A DNA stretch of 36,295 nt from HGM04593 sp045654885 (GCA_045654885.1 JAZOOF010000055.1:1-36295); one strand, 5' to 3'. Shown: positions 1 to 6,868, counted from the first letter of the stretch. The notes: generated by a model from the sequence alone, not told the origin. Made by a program: numbers and translations.

Positions 1-33
1 CACGCTTGTTGAGTTCAAAATAAGTTCGTTCAT
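1..33 (-). CDS. Possible 5' end of a gene running off the left edge
   Basis: On the minus strand an ATG at 31-33 opens a frame reading MNELILNSTSV before the window ends. It points the same way as the other genes of the element and has an A+T-rich upstream region. Eleven residues are not enough to assign a family, and the frame may be chance. Confidence 0.2.
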   Translation of the reverse strand, partial: MNELILNSTSV

Positions 34-269
34 AATGGTAAATGATTAAATGGTTACTGTAAAATTTTTATCCTTATCTCTTTACTAGTTTTATATATTT
101 TCTCAATTACCTATTACGCATATAGTCGCTACTTTTTGAAAAAATGCTTTTTCGCTAGTTTTTTCGGGGCGGAACAAACAGCATATCTACCCATCTTTGG
201 GCAACTCTTGTAATGGCACGGGGGGGTGAATAAAGTACAGCGGTGTCATTTTCTGTAAAACTGTAAACA

Positions 270-300
270 GATAATATTGGTAATATGTACGCATATTATC
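270..300. repeat. Overlapping short inverted repeats
   Basis: GATAATAT at 270-277 and ATATTATC at 293-300 form a perfect 8-bp inverted repeat. Inside it, TAATATG at 281-287 and CATATTA at 292-298 form a second perfect 7-bp repeat around TACG. Two overlapping dyads in gene-poor DNA could be a protein-binding site, for example for replication or repression. A+T-rich DNA also yields such dyads by chance. Confidence 0.35.
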
Positions 301-419
301 AGTAACAGCTAATGAGATATGAATTTTTAGTTGGGGTTATATATCCTAAATTTATGCAAAAAAATGGACTTTTTGTTTTGCCGTGCATTTCACCTCGTAG
401 AGTGCTCAGCACAACAAAA

Positions 420-452
420 TATGCCTATGCTCAAAAACTTGGCATAGGCATA
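420..452 (-). terminator. Hairpin terminator of the helicase-like gene
   Basis: TATGCCTATGC (420-430) and GCATAGGCATA (442-452) are perfect 11-bp arms around an 11-nt loop. On the minus strand the stem is followed by ATTTTGTTGTG, a T-rich tail. It lies about 80 nt downstream of the stop codon at 532, consistent with an intrinsic terminator for that gene. Confidence 0.6.
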
Positions 453-531
453 AATAAGGTTATCGAAGCATAATAAGCAAAACTGCCGTACGGTGGATTT
501 TTGGAAAATTTCCCTCTTATATAGCAGCAAC

Positions 532-2373
532 TCAAAAATCTACCAATGGGAGTTTGAACGCATTAAGTCTAAATGACGGTGATTCCTTTGAGTTGCTTTC
601 AGTCACATCGTAATAATCTCGAATGGAATCCTGCGTTACTTTGTACTGCACACCATTTCCCAACAAGACACCCTGCAATCTTTGCTGAATATCTTTCTTC
701 GGAAGATATATTCCTACTTCAAATTCCTGCCGGATGTCTTTCAGAACATTCTCAGAAAATCTGAGTTTATGGGCTTGCGCCTTGTCAAACTCGCGGACTT
801 TTCTGTCAATTAAAGACCTCTTGTATTCAGCCGTTATAATGGCATCCTTGCCAATCTTCTTGTACGCGGTGAGGATATAATTGCTTTCGGGCTGTTGCTT
901 GAAATAGTCGAGGTGTATCTCCTTTTCTTCGTAGGTAATCTTGCCGCTCATAAACCATTGTTCTATGCGGTCTATGAGTTGAAGCACTATCCTACGTTGT
1001 TCAATTTGAATCTTCGTATTATTGAGCCGTTCAATATCATCATCGCCTACGCAATCTGTGATATTCAGAAATGTAACATTGAAAAAACCAGTATCGAGGT
1101 ATGCTTTATGTAGAGCTTCCGCTGACAGATAATAGCCTTTCACTCTTTCTTCATTATATAGATTATCCACAGAGAACGGATTTATCTCGCCGCGCTCATC
1201 AATAAGGTCTTGATATTTCAAATTGCCCATATCCTCAAGTATCGCCCTTTTCTTGAACTCATCAAGCTCTGCTTCGTGCTCATCTTTTAGCAGATTGTAG
1301 TCCTCGATGAATCTTTCCACTCTGTTGCGGATTTCCTCGTTGCTCCGCACTTTTATTTCTGTATTCACGGTAGATATGTGTGTCAGCGAATTATAGGTAA
1401 TATCATCATTACCTCTTTTGCGGAATCTGCCTTGTATCTGTATGGCCTCGGTGAAAGGGTCTATCATCGTCCAATTAGCAGTACGCAAGTCTGTGAGCAT
1501 GATAATATCGGGCTTGTGCTTATATATGCGTATATCCAACGCGGAATAGAAGCGACAAGTAAAGAAGTTGTACTTTGCCAAAGGGTAGTCTATCTGCGAG
1601 TAGGCTTGTGGCATGCCGCGTTTCAACAGTTTGTTTACGCTGTCCTGCGAGCAGAACACCTTGTAGTCCATTATTCCCAAGTTGTTGATAAGCTCTGTAA
1701 TTCCATCTGTCACATTGAAGAAGATGCAGATGTGCTTGCTGTCTTTCAAGCTATCTAAGACACGTTGTAAGCATCTGTAGTAGCTGTTAGTTACTATCAG
1801 CGTCAAGTCCTTTTTGTAATTAAATTCCGGCTCAATCTTTATCATCTGAAATCCTTGCTTCTCAAACTCCGGGTGTGACATAGGTAATGGAGTCGCAGAA
1901 ACGAAAGCCTTATTCTCAAAGCGAAAAAAATCATATATCGGCTGTGAAATTTTCCTGCGGTAGTCTATATCCTGCGTCACTTTCTCGCACTCATCGAACA
2001 GACAAAAGAATGTCTTGTATATGTTAATATGCAACTCCTCGGCTGTCTTTCGTATTTTATGGAAACTCTCCGGAGTGGTGATAATCTTCTTGTACTGAAT
2101 ATCCATTTGTAGGTACTTCTTCAAATTGTACGGAGTGCACTTTGCATAGACCGCTTCCAAGCCCTCGTTGTCACCCAACTTGCCAAGAATAACGGGCACG
2201 TTTGGTTCGATAATGATTGAAGAACGCTTGCTGTGTATCTCGCTATGTGTAGCACCGAGTCCTGTGAGTGTCTTGTTAAGGATGCAGTTGCTTGGTATCA
2301 TGGAGTGGCCGAGGCGTTTTAGAGCGTCGAGCAACCACTCTCCTTTCTTAAGTAATGCTTTAACGATGTTCAT
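532..2373 (-). CDS. Superfamily 2 helicase-like protein with degenerate P-loop
   Basis: Predicted 613 residues. It has the order of SF2 (DEAD/DEAH) helicase motifs: a motif I position reading TGLGATHSE (about 37-45), motif II DECE (127-130), motif III SAT (159-161) and motif VI QGRFRKR (314-320). Motif I lacks the usual G-K-T, so ATP binding is either non-canonical or lost. From memory, proteins of this kind recur in Bacteroidota mobile elements, annotated only as DEAD/DEAH helicase family proteins. The start was placed at the ATG at 2371-2373 (MNIVKALLKKG). An in-frame GTG at 2509-2511 would add 46 residues rich in aromatics that do not look like helicase sequence. It lies downstream of the 310-residue unknown gene and may share its transcript. 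A role in element replication or maintenance is inference. Confidence 0.75.
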   Translation of the reverse strand: MNIVKALLKKGEWLLDALKRLGHSMIPSNCILNKTLTGLGATHSEIHSKRSSIIIEPNVPVILGKLGDNEGLEAVYAKCTPYNLKKYLQMDIQYKKIITTPESFHKIRKTAEELHINIYKTFFCLFDECEKVTQDIDYRRKISQPIYDFFRFENKAFVSATPLPMSHPEFEKQGFQMIKIEPEFNYKKDLTLIVTNSYYRCLQRVLDSLKDSKHICIFFNVTDGITELINNLGIMDYKVFCSQDSVNKLLKRGMPQAYSQIDYPLAKYNFFTCRFYSALDIRIYKHKPDIIMLTDLRTANWTMIDPFTEAIQIQGRFRKRGNDDITYNSLTHISTVNTEIKVRSNEEIRNRVERFIEDYNLLKDEHEAELDEFKKRAILEDMGNLKYQDLIDERGEINPFSVDNLYNEERVKGYYLSAEALHKAYLDTGFFNVTFLNITDCVGDDDIERLNNTKIQIEQRRIVLQLIDRIEQWFMSGKITYEEKEIHLDYFKQQPESNYILTAYKKIGKDAIITAEYKRSLIDRKVREFDKAQAHKLRFSENVLKDIRQEFEVGIYLPKKDIQQRLQGVLLGNGVQYKVTQDSIRDYYDVTESNSKESPSFRLNAFKLPLVDF

Positions 2374-2532
2374 ATATGAAATATTTACATTAACGATAAG
2401 TTTTACGCGCAACCGTGTGTTGGTAGGATTTCCGAAAAATATGCTCTTATAGGGGCACGCTCCGAAAATCCACCACACAAAGGTTGGGCTTATTAGAAGC
2501 CTACCTTTCACATAGGCTTCCGCTTTGGTTCA

Positions 2533-3465
2533 TTAAGCAGCAGGGGCAAACTGTCTATTGCGTTCCATTTCCTTTATCCAAGATATAAGAACGGTTACAA
2601 TGCAGGTTTCTTTGTCACCGCATTTCATAAGTTTGGCCTTCTCTACGCCATTCGCAGGAATGGTATCAAGAGCTTTAAAAATCTGTTTAAGGCTAAAGCC
2701 TTCCGCCTTTTGTAAATAGTTGATAGCTCTAATCGCGTATCTTTTTTTAGCTTCATTCACACCAAAGGTTAAGCAAACACGCTGATGAAGCTCTTTAGCA
2801 TCTGCAAAAGTTCTTCCCAAACCACACATATCCTTAGGCTTGTAGCCTGTAGTCATCATGCTGGTTGTTACACCCTTAACCTGTACATCAAGATAAAGCT
2901 GTGCAGTGCTCGCTGGCATGTTTGTTTCTACAGCCAAGTCGTAGATAGCATTACAAACTTCATCGTTTGTTGCAAGGGCAGCAACACCCATTTTCTCTTT
3001 TGAGGTTAAGCCTCTGCTGAACAGGTTGGTTGTACCTGTTACCTCGGCAAACTCCTGTACATCAGCAAATGAGTGTACTTCTACAGTATTGAGTATCTCA
3101 TCTATCGAGAAACGATAATAGGTGTCTGCTGTTTCTACAGGAATATAGACATTGGGTGTTCCTGCTGGGATTTCATTACCCTCGTAATCAAAAAGAGCAA
3201 TTTCTGCTGAGTAAAAAATTTCAGCTGTTGAAACGTGGTAGATTACGTTCAACATTTTCGACTTATCAACCATCTCAAGCTGTTTCACCTGAGAAGCCTT
3301 AAGACTCTCCATAGAGTATTTATGGCGAGCAAGGATAATCTCCTTCATCTCGCCTTTCATTTTGGCTTTGACAGTCTTGAACTGAGGTTGTTCTGTACTT
3401 GCAGCTGTTGCTGCCCTGTTATCTCTTGTTGCGTTTTGGCTCGCAAGCTCTTTGTAATTTGACAT
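2533..3465 (-). CDS. Uncharacterised 310-residue protein of the element
   Basis: I do not recognise this family. The protein has no signal peptide or membrane segment. The first 30 residues are low-complexity (Ala, Thr, Asn, Gln), followed by a lysine/glutamate-rich helical stretch (about 31-70). A mixed alpha/beta middle part follows (about 72-150), then a helical C-terminal half with a CGLGRTF stretch near residue 215 and basic patches such as EAKKRYAIRA. The C-terminal region could bind nucleic acid, but no helix-turn-helix is obvious. It precedes the helicase-like gene on the same strand; the spacing is 159 nt to the preferred start of that gene, or 21 nt to its alternative GTG. Its own start at 3465 follows a 306-nt non-coding region. 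Function unknown. Confidence 0.75.
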   Translation of the reverse strand: MSNYKELASQNATRDNRAATAASTEQPQFKTVKAKMKGEMKEIILARHKYSMESLKASQVKQLEMVDKSKMLNVIYHVSTAEIFYSAEIALFDYEGNEIPAGTPNVYIPVETADTYYRFSIDEILNTVEVHSFADVQEFAEVTGTTNLFSRGLTSKEKMGVAALATNDEVCNAIYDLAVETNMPASTAQLYLDVQVKGVTTSMMTTGYKPKDMCGLGRTFADAKELHQRVCLTFGVNEAKKRYAIRAINYLQKAEGFSLKQIFKALDTIPANGVEKAKLMKCGDKETCIVTVLISWIKEMERNRQFAPAA

Positions 3466-3771
3466 ATTGTTATATTTAATTAGTCAAATATTTTGTGGCT
3501 CAGCTCCCGTGAACCATTCGGGGTCATCCGTGTCAGCGTGCACTTTCTGACCGTTTGACACTGAATAAAGAGCGAAAAACGTACCAATTCGATTCAAAGG
3601 AAATATGATTTTTTCGTGTCATATCTTTTGAATTGAGAATGAGGAGAATGTTAAAAAAGAGAATAAAAAAAACTGCCACAAAGTTTATAATTGTGGCAGA
3701 CAAAGAAAATGACAAAATGCCGAATTATTTTCTTTGTGGTAGTTCTTAAGATAAGAATTGTAGCGTATTGG
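3466..3771. other. Non-coding region between the two unknown genes
   Basis: This 306-nt region separates the stop of the 299-residue gene (3772) from the start of the 310-residue gene (3465). It contains a strong minus-strand terminator at 3661-3699, and it presumably holds the promoter of the downstream gene. I see no clean TTTG / TAnnTTTG pair there. A 60-codon frame within it is not convincing. Confidence 0.6.
3661..3699 (-). terminator. Intrinsic terminator of the 299-residue gene
   Basis: CTGCCACAA (3673-3681) and TTGTGGCAG (3691-3699) form perfect 9-bp arms around a 9-nt loop. On the minus strand the stem is followed immediately by an uninterrupted T run (the A run at 3665-3672 on the plus strand). 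It sits about 70 nt past the stop at 3772, a textbook Rho-independent terminator. Confidence 0.85.
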
Positions 3772-4671
3772 TCAGATAGTGTTAAAAGGATTTATATCTC
3801 TGATATATTTATCCACAGGGGTAAGCTGACCTTTAATCAAACTTTTAACATTAGATTGTAATGTATTAAGGTCTGCGTTAGTGTCACCGTCTTTTATTTG
3901 ACCTGTGATTTTAAGGTATTCGAGTAAGAATCTGCATTGTTGAGCAGTGACTTTATCATCCTCTGATGTCAAGAGCCGTGTAATAAAATTATATGTGCCG
4001 TGTATAATGTAGTTAAGATATGGATTGCTACTCTTTCTCCCCAAATCATCTGAATATAGTCTTTTAAGTTCTTCCTCTGCTTTTTCTACAGTAATATCTC
4101 CAACAACTTGTTTTGCAAGGTTATTCAGAAAATCGGAAAACCAAGAATCTTGATTGTTTATCAAATGCGGAGAATCTGTTTTGTAGCAAATTCTTATTGG
4201 TGTATTTCCCTCGGGCTTTGACTTATTTAAAGCAATGAATAATCGTAGTGAATCGGAATGGATTTTACTCCAGTTTTTTAGCAAACGCTTTACTGTATTA
4301 TCATTATTATTGTTTGTTTCGCGGTTGAAAATTGCAGCCATAAAAACCAATATGAATTTGGCTGTTGTACGCATATCCTCATTTTCAATATGTTGGTTGC
4401 ATAAATCTTCGATAGGTGCAATTTGTCCAATAAAATCATCTGTTGTGTATATTTCAACATTTCCATCGATGTTGATTGCATAGTCCAAAAGGACATTTCG
4501 TTTTTTCCCTTCGTTACGTTGCTCCCACACGATTTCGTCCATCTTATGTTCATCAATATAAGGTCTAAGGCTTTCTGCAAGTTCGCTTGATATTTCTATT
4601 ATATCAAAGCCGTAACATTCTTTTAGTATGGGTAAGAATGATTTTAATTGGGGTATGTAAAATGTTGCCAT
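3772..4671 (-). CDS. Uncharacterised 299-residue protein beside the integrase
   Basis: I do not recognise this family. The protein is soluble, with no signal peptide or transmembrane segment. It is predicted mainly helical after an N-terminal alpha/beta part (about 1-95). A helical stretch starting near 100 includes an asparagine-rich linker (ETNNNNDN, about 117-124). The C-terminal third ends in a helical segment. It has its own promoter (minus-strand TAccTTTG at 4688-4695) and its own terminator, so it is expressed as a single gene rather than with the integrase. That position, next to the integrase with independent signals, is typical of cargo genes. A defence or regulatory role is possible, but nothing in the sequence demonstrates one. 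Confidence 0.75.
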   Translation of the reverse strand: MATFYIPQLKSFLPILKECYGFDIIEISSELAESLRPYIDEHKMDEIVWEQRNEGKKRNVLLDYAINIDGNVEIYTTDDFIGQIAPIEDLCNQHIENEDMRTTAKFILVFMAAIFNRETNNNNDNTVKRLLKNWSKIHSDSLRLFIALNKSKPEGNTPIRICYKTDSPHLINNQDSWFSDFLNNLAKQVVGDITVEKAEEELKRLYSDDLGRKSSNPYLNYIIHGTYNFITRLLTSEDDKVTAQQCRFLLEYLKITGQIKDGDTNADLNTLQSNVKSLIKGQLTPVDKYIRDINPFNTI

Positions 4672-4687
4672 ATTATTTGTTTTGCTT

Positions 4688-4695
4688 CAAAGGTA
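4688..4695 (-). promoter_or_regulatory. Minus-7 promoter box for the 299-residue gene
   Basis: On the minus strand the sequence TACCTTTG matches the Bacteroidota -7 consensus TAnnTTTG exactly. It lies 16 nt upstream of the ATG at 4671, which would give a very short leader. A possible -33 half-box (TTG, complement of 4719-4721) sits 23 nt further upstream, a little far. The box directly follows the T run of the integrase terminator. Confidence 0.6.
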
Positions 4696-4696
4696 C

Positions 4697-4727
4697 AAAA
4701 AACTCCACCTGTTAAAAACAAGTGGAG
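4697..4727 (-). terminator. Intrinsic terminator of the integrase gene
   Basis: CTCCACCTGTT (4703-4713) and AACAAGTGGAG (4717-4727) pair over 11 bp with one mismatch around AAA. On the minus strand six T residues follow (plus-strand A run 4697-4702). It lies 10 nt after the integrase stop at 4737. Confidence 0.8.
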
Positions 4728-4736
4728 CGAATTTTG

Positions 4737-5942
4737 TTATAGTAAGTTCTTCATTGCTTTGTTCATTTGCTCATTATCAAAACTGTCGAGGTATATTTGC
4801 GTTACTCGTTCAGAACTGTGCCCCAATGATTCGCTGATGATTGATGTTGAAACACCGGCTCTTTTTAGTACCGTTGCGTATGAGTGTCTAGCAACATAGG
4901 TGGTTACGGTCTGTTCTATGCCCAAAATAGCTCCAATAGCTTTAAGATGATAGTTTATAGTTGCAATAACATCTGTAATGCGGTCTTTTATCTGCATTGG
5001 AGTTCGCTTTCTGTTGTCCAAGATTGGGAATAGGTACTTCCTACTGTCGCTTTTGTACTTCATTATAATGGCATATGCCTGTGGTAGCAGTGGCAGTATG
5101 ATTGTTTTCTTTGTTTTCTGTCGTGTGTATATCAGTTTGTTATTGTCTATGTTATCTTGTGTAAGTTTTGATATATCTGTGAAATTTATTCCACCCATAA
5201 GGTATGAAAATGAAAAAATATCTACAGCCAACCTCTTGTAAAAGCAAGCTGATGATGTGTCAAAATCCATTATTTGCTTGATTTCTTCTTTTGTGATGGC
5301 ACGCTTTTTAGTAACCTTGTGAAGCTTTGAAACTTTGTATTTCTTGAAAGGGTATGAGTCGCTTTTGACAAGTCCTTCGCTAATTGCGAGGTTGTAAATC
5401 ATTCGTAATGTTCTGAAACGTATTCCAATGGTGTTTTCTGACAAGTCTTGTTTACGCAACCACGATTCATATCCCTTTAGCCAAGTAATGTCAATCTCTG
5501 TGAAGAAGAAATCAAGATTTCCTTTGTATTTTATCAGCGAGGTGTAAACTTGACGTACAGACAAAGCGTAACCAAGCCTGTTTTCATTCATTAACTGTTT
5601 TATATGGTGTAGAAACAGGTCGTTCACAGTCTTGCATTTTGAACTATTATCTACAGTCTCTACTAATGTTTCCAACGTGTACTCGCGTCCTGTTGTGGAG
5701 TAGTCCAAAATCTGTTCAGAGTACTTCTGCTCCGTCTCTGCAATAAGTTTGCTCAACTGCTCTTTATTGGGGCAATTACGCTTTGGTTTGTTCTTGTCAA
5801 AGTCCCAAAATCGGGGATTTACGGATGCTCCAATGCTGATGTACTTCCTTTTGTTGTCTTTGCAAAGGCAAATCATCAACGGATGTTCGCCATTGCTCAA
5901 TGTTTTTGACTTGTAACACAACACATTAACTGTTGCTTTCAT
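4737..5942 (-). CDS. Tyrosine site-specific integrase of Bacteroidota type
   Basis: Predicted 401 residues. It has the arm-binding N-terminal domain typical of Bacteroidota integrases (about 1-90), a SAM-like core-binding domain (about 100-200) and a tyrosine recombinase catalytic domain (about 215-395). Visible catalytic residues are Arg352 (ARHSYAT), His375 (LGHSS) and the nucleophile Tyr384 (QIYLDSF). The position of the first conserved arginine reads GINFTDI, with Asn253 where GLRxSE has Arg, and the usual His of HxxR is Tyr. Loss of the first Arg is known for the CTnDOT integrase family. The start is the ATG at 5940-5942 (MKATVNVLC); the longer frame adds 16 unlikely residues. It should catalyse integration and excision at the neighbouring tRNA-Leu. 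Confidence 0.93.
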   Translation of the reverse strand: MKATVNVLCYKSKTLSNGEHPLMICLCKDNKRKYISIGASVNPRFWDFDKNKPKRNCPNKEQLSKLIAETEQKYSEQILDYSTTGREYTLETLVETVDNSSKCKTVNDLFLHHIKQLMNENRLGYALSVRQVYTSLIKYKGNLDFFFTEIDITWLKGYESWLRKQDLSENTIGIRFRTLRMIYNLAISEGLVKSDSYPFKKYKVSKLHKVTKKRAITKEEIKQIMDFDTSSACFYKRLAVDIFSFSYLMGGINFTDISKLTQDNIDNNKLIYTRQKTKKTIILPLLPQAYAIIMKYKSDSRKYLFPILDNRKRTPMQIKDRITDVIATINYHLKAIGAILGIEQTVTTYVARHSYATVLKRAGVSTSIISESLGHSSERVTQIYLDSFDNEQMNKAMKNLL

Positions 5943-5951
5943 AGTGTTTTC

Positions 5952-5972
5952 TGGTTTACAGATTGGTTTACA
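5952..5972. repeat. Direct repeat upstream of the integrase
   Basis: TGGTTTACA occurs at 5952-5960 and again at 5964-5972, 12 bp apart, just upstream of the integrase start. AAAACCA also recurs three times between 5982 and 6015. Short repeats between integrase and attachment site are commonly arm-type integrase or excisionase sites, or operators. This is inference from position. Confidence 0.4.
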
Positions 5973-6059
5973 CAAACGCAATAAAACCATATAAAAACCA
6001 CCAAAAAACCATGTTTTTCAAGATTAACAAAAGGTGTTTGAATAAAAAGAAAATCCCTC

Positions 6060-6115
6060 ATAAATCATTGATTTACAAGAGATTAACCCAGTACTCGAAG
6101 CGGGACTTGAACCCG
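6060..6115. other. Putative attachment junction at the tRNA 3' end
   Basis: The 3' part of tRNA-Leu (T arm and acceptor strand, 6092-6115) meets element DNA at about 6091. Integrases of this kind use tRNA 3' ends as core site and restore the tRNA on insertion, and the tRNA here is complete. The duplicated core expected at the far end is not in the window, so the exact crossover is unknown. Confidence 0.4.
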
Positions 6116-6176
6116 CACGGCTGTTAAGGCCAAAGGATTTTAAGTCCTTCGTGTCTACCGATTCCACCATTCGAGC
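6092..6176 (-). tRNA. tRNA-Leu(UAA)
   Basis: The reverse complement folds as a class II tRNA of 85 nt. The acceptor strands are GCTCGAA and TTCGAGT (7 pairs, the first G-U), and the D arm contains GGTAGAC. The anticodon loop is ACTTAAAAT with anticodon TAA, there is a long variable arm, and the T arm contains GGTTCAAGTCC. The discriminator is A and CCA is not encoded. It decodes UUA leucine codons. Its 3' end faces the integrase. Confidence 0.96.
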
Positions 6177-6214
6177 GACCTTATGTTTTTTGTTGTGGTT
6201 TCCCGCAACGGGTG

Positions 6215-6246
6215 CAAAGATATAATAAACGTGCGAGATTTACAAA
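6215..6246 (-). promoter_or_regulatory. Promoter of tRNA-Leu
   Basis: On the minus strand TTTG (complement of 6243-6246) and TATCTTTG (complement of 6215-6222) are separated by exactly 20 nt. This matches the Bacteroidota -33/-7 pattern. The tRNA begins 39 nt downstream, and the leader contains a small CCCG/CGGG hairpin (6202-6212). Confidence 0.8.
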
Positions 6247-6276
6247 ACTTGCTTTGATATTTCACTCGTTTCGCAT

Positions 6277-6798
6277 TCAATTTTGTATTATCACCTCGGC
6301 ACCGTTGTCGAACACGCGGTAGCGCCATAGTGGGCGCGACTCTCCTTCAATGGCTATGCCGCTGCTGTTGAGGTCGAACTTTGTGGCGCAGCGTGGGCAG
6401 GTGGCATGTCCCATGGTGTAGTCTATCTCTACACGGTAGCGTGCTATGTCGCAGCTGGGGCAAGCCCAGTCATAGGCGCACAGGTTGCCGTCGCCCATCG
6501 TGGGGGTGCCTATAATCAGTCCGCCAAGGCCGTAGTAGAACCTTCCTTGCTGAAGGTGTATCTGCGGTATCCTGACGGTCTGTGTCTTACCCATTGCATC
6601 GGTTACCTTGTATTCGCCTATGTTTGCTCCCTGTCTTATGCAGATGAACTGCCCGAAGCTACGCGCCTGGTTGTACGGGTATATGGTGCCGTCAAAGATG
6701 ACATTGGCATGGTAGCTTGAATATGGGTTGTCGCCTTCGCATGCGGCAAAGGTGAGTATGGAAATGAACAAAAGGACTGTACGGGCAATTCTTTTCAT
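6277..6798 (-). CDS. Lipoprotein with Rieske-like four-cysteine domain
   Basis: Predicted 173 residues with a lipoprotein signal peptide ending in LTFAAC (lipidated Cys20). The C-terminal half contains CPSC (113-116, preceded by Cys107) and CPRC (134-137). The latter is followed by ATKFDLNSSG and PLWRYRV, the spacing and pattern of the second half of a Rieske domain (C-P-x-H-G-x-x-F-D). The Rieske histidines are replaced by cysteines, so the site would bind zinc or iron through four thiolates rather than a Rieske [2Fe-2S] cluster. The start is the ATG at 6796-6798; the longer frame puts 26 residues before the signal peptide and overlaps argH. It may be co-transcribed with argH by read-through, but a GC-rich hairpin separates them. 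Function unknown. Confidence 0.8.
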   Translation of the reverse strand: MKRIARTVLLFISILTFAACEGDNPYSSYHANVIFDGTIYPYNQARSFGQFICIRQGANIGEYKVTDAMGKTQTVRIPQIHLQQGRFYYGLGGLIIGTPTMGDGNLCAYDWACPSCDIARYRVEIDYTMGHATCPRCATKFDLNSSGIAIEGESRPLWRYRVFDNGAEVIIQN

Positions 6799-6822
6799 TG
6801 ATGGTTGTGTTTGTAGTATAAA

Positions 6823-6857
6823 CGCCCGGGGGTGGCATATATTGCTCTCTCCGGGCG
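6823..6857 (-). terminator. GC-rich hairpin after argH
   Basis: CGCCCGG (6823-6829) and CCGGGCG (6851-6857) form a 7-bp GC-only stem, which G-T and G-C pairs may extend inward. On the minus strand it is followed by only a short TTT. It lies between the argH stop and the lipoprotein start, so it is a probable terminator or attenuator. Confidence 0.55.
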
Positions 6858-6868
6858 CTTTAACGTTT

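Larger units (their letters stand above)
1..531. other. Gene-poor left edge of the element
   Basis: No convincing complete gene is visible. The stretch is A+T-rich and holds overlapping inverted repeats at 270-300, a GC-containing hairpin at 420-452 downstream of the helicase-like gene, a perfect 8-bp palindrome at 486-493 (CCGTACGG) and a short run of G at about 220. A short reading frame on the minus strand starts at 33 and runs off the left edge. Confidence 0.5.
1..6091. mobile_element. Partial integrative element inserted at tRNA-Leu
   Basis: A visibly A+T-rich block carries four minus-strand genes: integrase, two unknown proteins and a helicase-like protein. It directly abuts the 3' end of a tRNA-Leu gene, with the integrase as the tRNA-proximal gene. 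That is the standard layout of an integrative element using a tRNA 3' end as its attachment site. The flanking housekeeping genes (argH, pyrE) are clearly richer in G+C. No relaxase, mobilisation, capsid or terminase gene is present in the window, so the kind of element (integrative conjugative element, mobilisable island, phage satellite) cannot be decided. I found no second copy of the tRNA 3' end between 1 and 531, so the far end is probably outside the window. Confidence 0.75.

Noticed and set aside
2374..2511. N-terminal extension of the helicase-like protein from a GTG
   Set aside because: The 46 extra residues are not helicase-like and precede a good ATG start at 2373. Kept only as an alternative start.
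3533..3715. 60-codon minus-strand reading frame between the two unknown genes
   Set aside because: It runs through the terminator hairpin and its T run (3661-3699), has no family features, and looks like chance in A+T-rich DNA.
6092..6115. Second attachment copy of the tRNA 3' end within the window
   Set aside because: I looked for the T-arm and acceptor sequence at 1-531 and within the element and saw no second copy.
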